Part shown: piece after piece, positions 7,169 through 11,574 of the stretch
Layout: every line of letters starts with the position of its first letter
Numbering within the stretch: the first letter of the stretch is position 1
Assembly: GCA_964591605.1 (NCBI GenBank)
Contig: CAZQEN010000256.1
Location: 1 to 11,574 of the forward strand
Reading direction: 5' to 3'
From: CAYLLT01 sp964591605
Lineage (GTDB): Bacteria; Planctomycetota; Phycisphaerae; UBA1845; PWPN01
DNA length: 11,574 nucleotides
Position numbers and translations under genes: made by a program
The notes under the pieces: generated by a model
What the model saw: only the letters and a program-made list of their open reading frames with translations
Told to the model about the DNA's origin: nothing
Database searches by the model: none

Positions 7169-8353
7169 ATGTTCGCATCGCTGATGCTTTCGTTCATCGC
7201 GGCGCCCGGCGCCGGTCCCCTCTTTGCACAGGCGCCTGCCACGCAGCCCGCACAGATGGACGAGGCAGGCGGGACGGCGCAGGACGCGGCCGGCTTGCTT
7301 CGGGCACAGCAGGAGGTCTTCCGAGCGGCCGCGCGGCGCGTCGCCCCCTGCGTGGTCACGATCGAGACGGTGGGCGGGACGCAGCCGACGGAGGGCTTAC
7401 CGCCGAGTACCGGAGCAGCCGGTGCGGGTCGGCCGCGCAGTCCCCGCGCCCCCGCGCCGAGCTTCATCGTGGCCGACGGGCCGACCACCGGGCTGATCTT
7501 CTCGCCCGATGGCCTCATCCTCACCAGCGCGTTCAACTTCGTCCGCGACCCGTCCCTCATCACCGTCGTGCTGCCGGACCGACGGCGGTTCGTGGCGGAG
7601 TTGCTGGCCAGGGACGAGGTGCGCCAGCTCGCGATGATCAAGATCGATGCGACGGGCCTGCCCACCCCCGAGTGGCTGCAGGACATCTCTCAGGTGCGGG
7701 TCGGACAGTGGGCGATCGCCCTGGGCCGCGGTCTGGGCGGGGACGAACCTTCGATCAGCGCCGGGATCATCAGTGGGCTCAATCGACAGAGCGGCCTGGC
7801 GATTCAGACGGATGCGCGGCTCTCGCCGGTCAACTACGGCGGCCCGCTCATCGACGCCGAAGGGCGGGTGATCGGCCTGTGCGTGCCGATGGGCCTCACC
7901 ACGGGCATCATGGCCGGCATCGAGCTCTACGATTCCGGCATCGGTTTCGCCGTGCCGTTCCCGCAGGTGAACGCCTCGGCCGGGGACCTGGCGGTCGGGC
8001 ACACCCTGCGCCGGGGGCTGTTCGGAGTCGCCCTGGGTGGGCCGGGCGGCCTCATCATCACCGGCCTGGCGGATCCGTCGCCGGCCATTCGCGCGGGACT
8101 CGAGAAGGGCGACCGTGTGCTGGCGGTCGACGGCCGGCCCGTGAAGAAGTATTCGGATCTGCAGCGGCTCATGCGGGTCCGCCTTGCCGGCCAGCGGGTC
8201 ACCCTCACCGTGCAGCGCGGGACCCGGCAGATCGACGCTTCCCTGGTGCTGGCCGTGCCTGAAGATCTCGGCCCGATCGCCCGGGACAGGCCCGAGCCCC
8301 AGACCCGCCCGACCCCCGACTCCCCCGAGCCTCCCCGCCGCGACCAGGAATAG
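7169..8353 (+). CDS. Second catalytically dead HtrA-like protein with PDZ
   Basis: The protein has 394 residues from ATG 7169. The frame stays open upstream to 6833, but that stretch crosses the previous gene's end and the repeats, so it is not used. No Shine-Dalgarno is evident. The N-terminus (MFASLMLSFIAAPGAG, cleavage near LFAQ-A) looks like a signal peptide but lacks the usual basic residues, so the start is uncertain. The trypsin fold is seen in GLIFSPDGLILTSAFNFV, WAIALGRGLGG and VNYGGPLIDAEGRVIG. The catalytic positions are replaced: F122 at His (N123 next to it), Q153 at Asp (VRQLAMIKID) and Y223 at Ser (NYGGPL for NSGGPL). A PDZ domain is at about 285-372 (IRAGLEKGDRVLAVDGR), followed by a Pro/Arg/Glu-rich tail. 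It is a pseudoprotease related to the preceding gene, and the shared Gln at the Asp position suggests common ancestry. A partner or regulatory role in the envelope is inferred. Confidence 0.82.
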   Translation: MFASLMLSFIAAPGAGPLFAQAPATQPAQMDEAGGTAQDAAGLLRAQQEVFRAAARRVAPCVVTIETVGGTQPTEGLPPSTGAAGAGRPRSPRAPAPSFIVADGPTTGLIFSPDGLILTSAFNFVRDPSLITVVLPDRRRFVAELLARDEVRQLAMIKIDATGLPTPEWLQDISQVRVGQWAIALGRGLGGDEPSISAGIISGLNRQSGLAIQTDARLSPVNYGGPLIDAEGRVIGLCVPMGLTTGIMAGIELYDSGIGFAVPFPQVNASAGDLAVGHTLRRGLFGVALGGPGGLIITGLADPSPAIRAGLEKGDRVLAVDGRPVKKYSDLQRLMRVRLAGQRVTLTVQRGTRQIDASLVLAVPEDLGPIARDRPEPQTRPTPDSPEPPRRDQE

Positions 8354-8358
8354 CGGCC

Positions 8359-8982
8359 TCACTCCACCCGCTGCATGGCGATCTGGTAAATCGCCCGACC
8401 CTCGCGCAGGTACTTGATTTCGTAGTTGGTCATGATTCGACCGTCGATCACGCCCGCCTCGGGAATGTCGAAGTCCACCTCCCGCAGCCGCGGCTCGGCC
8501 CTCAAAACGCCCTGGATCTGCTCGAAGTACTCCGGGTGGTCGGTCTGGACGGCCAGGCGTCCGCCGGGGACGAGCGCACGGGTGGCCGCCGCGACAAACG
8601 GGGGCTGGATCAGGCGGCGCTTGTGGTGCCGCTTCTTGGGCCACGGGTCGGGGTGGTAAATGTGCAGCATTGACAGCGATCCGGCGGGGATCTGGTGCGC
8701 CACCAGGTGGGCGGCGTCGGCACGCATCAGCCGCACGTTCGTGACCCCCCAGCGGGCCATCCGGTCAGCAGCGTAGCGGAAGATCTTGTTGGCCCATTCG
8801 ATCCCCAAAAAGTCACGGTCCGGATGTGCCCGGGCCCGGTTCAGCAGGAACCCGCCCTTCCCGGTGCCGATCTCCATCTCGACCGGGGCCTCTCGTCCGA
8901 AGATTCGGCCAAAATCGAGGAACTCACCCGGCTCGGGCGGGGCCAGCATGATCTGATCGACGGTCAGCCGGTTCTGCTCCAT
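8359..8982 (-). CDS. trmB: tRNA (guanine-N7-)-methyltransferase TrmB
   Basis: The protein has 207 residues, of usual family length, starting at the ATG read from 8982 on the - strand. The frame is open further upstream, but that part runs into yggS and lacks family similarity. TrmB uses S-adenosylmethionine to methylate N7 of guanosine 46 in the variable loop of tRNAs, in the cytoplasm. The SAM-binding motif EIGTGKGGF is at 37-45, the FLGIEWANKIF segment at 58-68, the family hallmark YHPDPWPKKRHHKRRL at 109-124, and the C-terminal TD (148-149) and TNYEIKYL (185-192) segments complete the site. All key motifs are present. The gene converges on the upstream protease-like gene with 5 nt between stops and diverges from yggS. 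No strong Shine-Dalgarno is seen. Confidence 0.95.
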   Translation of the reverse strand: MEQNRLTVDQIMLAPPEPGEFLDFGRIFGREAPVEMEIGTGKGGFLLNRARAHPDRDFLGIEWANKIFRYAADRMARWGVTNVRLMRADAAHLVAHQIPAGSLSMLHIYHPDPWPKKRHHKRRLIQPPFVAAATRALVPGGRLAVQTDHPEYFEQIQGVLRAEPRLREVDFDIPEAGVIDGRIMTNYEIKYLREGRAIYQIAMQRVE

Positions 8983-9027
8983 GCCAGCATTGTCCGTGGG
9001 GCCCGCCGTCAGGCAAGCGGCGGCGGC

Positions 9028-9055
9028 GTTACAAACGCCGGCACGCGCGTATAAT
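9028..9055 (+). promoter_or_regulatory. Sigma70-type promoter for yggS
   Basis: GTTACA (9028-9033) and a perfect TATAAT (9050-9055) are separated by 16 nt. Transcription would begin near 9062, about 15 nt before the yggS ATG. The -10 region also reads TATTAT on the other strand (9056-9051), which could serve trmB, though no matching -35 is visible in that direction. Confidence 0.6.
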
Positions 9056-9076
9056 ACGCCTGCCGCGCCTGGAACT

Positions 9077-9832
9077 ATGCGACGCAAACTGTCTGACAAT
9101 TTCAAGCGCGTCCGCGAGCGGATCGCTGCCGCCTGTGCGCGGTCGCGCCGCCGGGTGGAGGATGTCCGCCTCGTCGCCGTCACCAAGACGGTCGAGGTCG
9201 ACGTCATCCGCACCGCCCTCGACATGGGCATGGTCGACCTGGGCGAGAGCCGCGTGCAGGAACTGGTCAAGCGGGCGGGCATGGTGCACGAGCACCTCCT
9301 GCGGCGGCGCATGGTGGACCCGGCCACGGCCCCGCCTGACCCGTGCTGGCACATGATCGGGCACCTGCAGCGCAACAAGGTGAAGGCGGTCCTGCCCTGG
9401 ATCGACTTCATCCACTCGCTCGACAGCCTGCGCCTGGCGGAGGAGATCAGCGCCGAGGCCGCCCGTCACACCAGGACGACGGCCGTCCTGGTCGAGGTGA
9501 ACGTCTCGGGCGAGAAGAGCAAGTATGGCATGGCCGTCGGGGCGGTCCCGCACTTCATTGCCCAGGTGCGCGGCATGCCGGGGCTCTCGATCGTCGGCCT
9601 CATGACCATGGCCCCGTTCTCGGACGACCCGGAGACCGCCCGGCCCTGCTTCGCCCGGCTGCGGGAGGTGTTCGAGGATGTGCACAACGAGCGCATCGCC
9701 GGCCCGGAATTTCGCGAGCTCTCGATGGGCATGAGCAACGACTACACCGTCGCGATCGAGGAAGGCGCGACGATGATCCGCGTGGGGACGGCGCTGTTCG
9801 AAGGCGTAGCCGCCTCGCGCGATGAGAAGTGA
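9077..9832 (+). CDS. yggS: YggS/PLPBP family pyridoxal phosphate homeostasis protein
   Basis: The protein has 251 residues from ATG 9077, about 20 more than typical, partly from a loop around residues 69-90. An in-frame ATG at 8981 would start before the TATAAT box and is rejected. The family is a single-domain TIM barrel that binds PLP through a Schiff base but has no known catalytic turnover; it acts in cytoplasmic vitamin B6 and amino-acid homeostasis. The PLP lysine is K37 in VAVTKT. Other family segments are GESRVQE (56-62), WHMIGHLQRNK (91-101), HSLDSLRLAEEI (113-124), VNVSGEKSKYG (141-151), GLMTMAPFSDD (174-184), LSMGMSNDYTVAIEEG (215-230) and IRVGTALF (234-241). The usual Asn of GEN is Ser58 here. 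It lacks the yggT/proC neighbours often found elsewhere. Confidence 0.94.
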   Translation: MRRKLSDNFKRVRERIAAACARSRRRVEDVRLVAVTKTVEVDVIRTALDMGMVDLGESRVQELVKRAGMVHEHLLRRRMVDPATAPPDPCWHMIGHLQRNKVKAVLPWIDFIHSLDSLRLAEEISAEAARHTRTTAVLVEVNVSGEKSKYGMAVGAVPHFIAQVRGMPGLSIVGLMTMAPFSDDPETARPCFARLREVFEDVHNERIAGPEFRELSMGMSNDYTVAIEEGATMIRVGTALFEGVAASRDEK

Positions 9833-9840
9833 CAGAATCA

Positions 9841-9925
9841 GGTGTGGCACAGGCGTCTCGCCTGTGCAGGGATCCTGCACGACCGTCCCGGTCGTGCAGC
9901 ACCGGCGAGACGCCGGTGCCACACC
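9841..9925. repeat. Triple-hairpin REP-like element
   Basis: The outer arms 9841-9867 and 9899-9925 are inverted repeats of 27 nt differing at two positions. Three perfect hairpins with 3-nt loops stand in a row: GCACAGGCG/CGCCTGTGC with loop TCT (9847-9867), CTGCACGACCG/CGGTCGTGCAG with loop TCC (9875-9899), and GCACCGGCG/CGCCGGTGC with loop AGA (9899-9919). It fills most of the 122-nt yggS-carA gap. It belongs to a repeat type I recognise from many Planctomycete genomes (spurious translations such as TGVSPV and RDACAT). Confidence 0.85.
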
Positions 9926-9954
9926 TTCTACAATACTGGCAGTGAGAAGGATGA

Positions 9955-11151
9955 ATGGTGCAGCGCATCTGCAAACTGGCTCTGGAAGACGGCACCGTCT
10001 ACACCGGCACGGCCTTCGGCGCCGACGGCACGCACGACGGCGAGGTCTGCTTCAACACGTCGATGGCCGGCTATCAGGAGATCCTGACCGACCCGTCGTA
10101 CGCCGGCCAGATCGTGACCATGACCTATCCGCTCATCGGCAACTACGGCATCAACCTCGAAGACGTCGAGTCGCGCCGCCCGCAGGTCGAGGGCTTCGTC
10201 GTCAAGGAGCTCGCCCGCCGGGCCAGCAACTTCCGCGCGACCAGCACGCTCGAGGATTACCTCACTCAGCATGGAATCGTCGCCATCCAGGGCGTCGACA
10301 CGCGCTCGATCACGCGCAAATTGCGGATCGAGGGGGCCATGCGCGGCTCGATCTCGACGCAGGTGCTCGACGATGTCGAGCTCGTCGCCCGCGCCCGCCG
10401 CTGGCCCGGCCTGGTCGGCCACGACCTGGTCAAAACCGTCGCGCCCGCCGAGCCGTTCGAGTGGAGGAAGGGCTTTGAGAGCCCGTTCGCCATGGACGCC
10501 CGCGGCCGCAAACCCTCGCGCCGCGTCGTGGCCCTTGACTGCGGCATGAAGCACAACATCCTGCGAAACCTGGTCGAGGCCGGCTGCGACGTGCTGGTCA
10601 TGCCGCCGACGACGCCGGCCGGTGCCATTCTCGAGCACAAACCCGACGGCGTGTTCGTCAGCAACGGCCCCGGCGACCCCGAGCCCGTGTCGTACGCCAT
10701 CCAGACCCTCCGCGGCCTGGTCGGCAAGGTGCCGATCTTCGGCATCTGCCTGGGCCATCAGCTCCTGGGCCTGGCCCTGGGAGCCCGCACCTACAAGCTC
10801 AAGTTCGGCCACCGCGGCGGCAACCAGCCGGTGATCAACCTCGCGACCCGTCGCGTCGAGATCACCAGTCAGAACCACGGCTTCGCCGTCGACACGCCCT
10901 CGCTCGAGCGCGTCGGCGGCGTGCCCACCCACGAGAACCTCAACGATCTCACGCTGGAGGGCTTCTCGCACCGCGATCAGCCGATCTTCTCGGTGCAGTA
11001 TCACCCCGAGGCCAGTCCCGGCCCGCACGATGCCACCTACCTCTTCGACTGCTTCATCGACATGATGAACAGCGGCAAAGCCCCCACCGCCCAGGAAATG
11101 GCCGCCGCCCAGGCCCGCCTCGAAGGCAAGCCCCAGAGCCGGGCTCTGTGA
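9955..11151 (+). CDS. carA: Carbamoyl-phosphate synthase small subunit CarA
   Basis: The protein has 398 residues from ATG 9955, with AAGG at 9947-9950; GTG 9958 is a near-equivalent start. CarA is the glutaminase of the cytoplasmic CarAB complex. It releases ammonia from glutamine and passes it to CarB, which makes carbamoyl phosphate for pyrimidines and arginine. The N-terminal domain carries LALEDGTVYTG, EVCFNTSMAGYQEILTDPSY, TYPLIGNYG and GVDTRSITRKLR. The class I glutamine amidotransferase domain follows (about residues 180-380), with SNGPGDPE, the nucleophile C265 in GICLGHQ, QNHGF, and H350/E352 in QYHPEASPGPHD. The triad is intact. carB is not in the window. The last codons (QSRAL and stop) lie within a palindromic repeat. 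A TACAAT at 9929-9934 could be a -10 box, but no good -35 is seen. Confidence 0.97.
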   Translation: MVQRICKLALEDGTVYTGTAFGADGTHDGEVCFNTSMAGYQEILTDPSYAGQIVTMTYPLIGNYGINLEDVESRRPQVEGFVVKELARRASNFRATSTLEDYLTQHGIVAIQGVDTRSITRKLRIEGAMRGSISTQVLDDVELVARARRWPGLVGHDLVKTVAPAEPFEWRKGFESPFAMDARGRKPSRRVVALDCGMKHNILRNLVEAGCDVLVMPPTTPAGAILEHKPDGVFVSNGPGDPEPVSYAIQTLRGLVGKVPIFGICLGHQLLGLALGARTYKLKFGHRGGNQPVINLATRRVEITSQNHGFAVDTPSLERVGGVPTHENLNDLTLEGFSHRDQPIFSVQYHPEASPGPHDATYLFDCFIDMMNSGKAPTAQEMAAAQARLEGKPQSRAL

Positions 11152-11183
11152 GCCCGAAGTCAGAGCCGGGCTCTGTGAGCCCG
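11134..11183 (+). repeat. Two tandem REP-like palindromes at the carA end
   Basis: A 23-nt unit beginning CAGAGCCGGGCTCTG occurs at 11134-11156 and again, identical, at 11161-11183 (period 27). Each can fold in two overlapping ways: CAGAGCC-G-GGCTCTG, or CGGGCTC-TGT-GAGCCCG. The first copy contains the carA stop codon (11149-11151). Confidence 0.9.
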
Positions 11184-11265
11184 GTAGTATTCGCACACGA
11201 CGGTGCCGGGGCGGAGACCTTTGGGTGGGGCAGACGTTTGATTGCCGGCGTCTGTGACACCGGTT

Positions 11266-11283
11266 GTCAGCGAGCCCGCTGAC
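11266..11283 (+). other. Small stem-loop in the carA-transposase gap
   Basis: GTCAGCG (11266-11272) pairs with CGCTGAC (11277-11283) around AGCC, with no T tract after it. The gap from 11152 to 11450 otherwise holds only the REP-like copies at its two ends and no convincing gene. Confidence 0.35.
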
Positions 11284-11392
11284 TTGGAGCATGTGGAGTG
11301 GTATGGTGTTTGCGGCTGGCCGGATTCACAGGGCCTTGCTCAGAAGGCATGGACGCGACGTAGTTCAAGTGGCCATGATCGTCGAAGAGGCT

Positions 11393-11438
11393 CGGGCTCA
11401 CAGAGCTTGAAGAACCGGGCTCACAGAGTCCGGCTCTG
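11393..11438 (-). repeat. Inverted REP-like copies before the transposase
   Basis: The segment 11414-11438 equals the reverse complement of 11161-11185 at 24 of 25 positions. A half unit, CGGGCTCACAGAGC, lies just upstream at 11393-11406. They end 12 nt before the transposase start codon, and their orientation is opposite to the copies at the carA end. Confidence 0.88.
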
Positions 11439-11441
11439 TGT

Positions 11442-11446
11442 GGAGG
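11442..11446 (+). promoter_or_regulatory. Shine-Dalgarno GGAGG of the transposase
   Basis: GGAGG stands 4 nt before ATG 11451 and fixes the start of the truncated transposase gene. Confidence 0.55.
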
Positions 11447-11450
11447 TGTC

Positions 11451-11574
11451 ATGGGGAACATCCTCCTTGCCTATCACCTCACCTTCGGCACCTATGGCAC
11501 GCGCCTGCACGGCGACGAGCGCGGCAGCGTAGATCGTCAGCACAATGAGCATGGTACGCCGTTCCTGGAGCACG
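11451..11574 (+). CDS. IS200-like / RAYT-type transposase, 3' end missing
   Basis: Only the first 41 codons are inside the window. They read MGNILLAYHLTFGTYGTR followed by LHGDERGSVDRQHNEHG and TPFLEH. The AY-x-LT-x-x-TYGT-x-LHGDERGSVD pattern is the N-terminus I know from Planctomycete proteins with a Y1 (IS200-like) transposase domain. Members of that group related to RAYTs (REP-associated tyrosine transposases) are single-copy housekeeping-like HUH nucleases that process REP sequences. The HUH motif and the catalytic Tyr should lie downstream of the window and cannot be checked. The match between palindromic repeats on its upstream side and the RAYT idea is strong contextual support. A simple IS200/IS605 transposase is the alternative. 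Confidence 0.72.
   Translation, partial: MGNILLAYHLTFGTYGTRLHGDERGSVDRQHNEHGTPFLEH

Noticed and set aside
8981..9076. Earlier ATG for yggS
   Set aside because: It would lie upstream of the TATAAT box and add 32 residues absent from the family.
8983..9411. N-terminal extension of trmB
   Set aside because: The extra codons overlap yggS antisense, and TrmB family similarity and length fit the ATG at 8982.
9841..9925. CRISPR-like array
   Set aside because: There are only two inverted copies and no regular direct repeats with unique spacers.
9822..10478. Open frame spanning the triple-hairpin repeat into carA
   Set aside because: It overlaps carA in another frame and its start translates the repeat (TGVSPV-type sequence), a known kind of spurious protein.
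11134..11185. REP pair as a carA intrinsic terminator
   Set aside because: The hairpins lack a T tract and occur in multiple oriented copies, so they are better explained as REP elements, though they might still affect 3' ends.
9928..11292. Long open frame (454 codons) on the - strand
   Set aside because: It runs antisense to carA, whose motifs are unambiguous, and has only shadow-type composition (Ala/Val/Asp/Arg).
11242..11532. 96-codon frame in the carA-transposase gap
   Set aside because: It translates the REP copies and overlaps the transposase start in another frame; no motif or good start is seen.

Overview
The window is GC-rich bacterial DNA (by eye well above 60% G+C). It most resembles a Planctomycetota genome, probably a Phycisphaerae-like lineage. 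The grounds are exported proteins that start with 'ATQPA'-type segments after the signal peptide, an NPCBM-domain protein, Gln-rich coiled-coil and TPR-like envelope proteins, tandem trypsin/PDZ proteins, and several families of short palindromic intergenic repeats. The lineage is an inference from style, not from a marker gene.

Left part (2-8353, + strand): a run of six same-strand genes for envelope or exported proteins. In order they are a Gln/Ser-rich coiled-coil protein whose start lies before the window; an exported TPR-like protein with a CxxC-x4-CxxC cluster; an exported protein with four small beta repeats and a C-terminal NPCBM domain; an HtrA-like serine protease with an intact His-Asp-Ser triad, a PDZ domain and a LolA-like C-terminal extension; and two further trypsin-fold/PDZ paralogues in which all three catalytic positions are replaced. 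Genes 2 to 5 are tightly packed (4 nt gap, ATGA overlap, 19 nt gap), so they probably form one transcription unit. The last gene is separated from them by 236 nt filled with a heptamer array and a REP-like inverted repeat.

Middle (8359-9832): trmB (tRNA m7G46 methyltransferase) on the - strand converges on the last protease-like gene with only 5 nt between stop codons. It diverges from yggS (PLP-homeostasis protein) across 94 nt that hold a perfect TATAAT box.

Right part (9833-11574): a triple-hairpin repeat precedes carA (carbamoyl-phosphate synthase small subunit). The last codons of carA lie inside a copy of another palindromic repeat. Inverted copies of that repeat bracket the space up to a truncated IS200-like/RAYT-type transposase start at the window edge.

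The most interesting features are the active HtrA with two consecutive catalytically dead paralogues in a secreted-protein operon, and the REP-RAYT arrangement with one REP unit supplying the end of carA.
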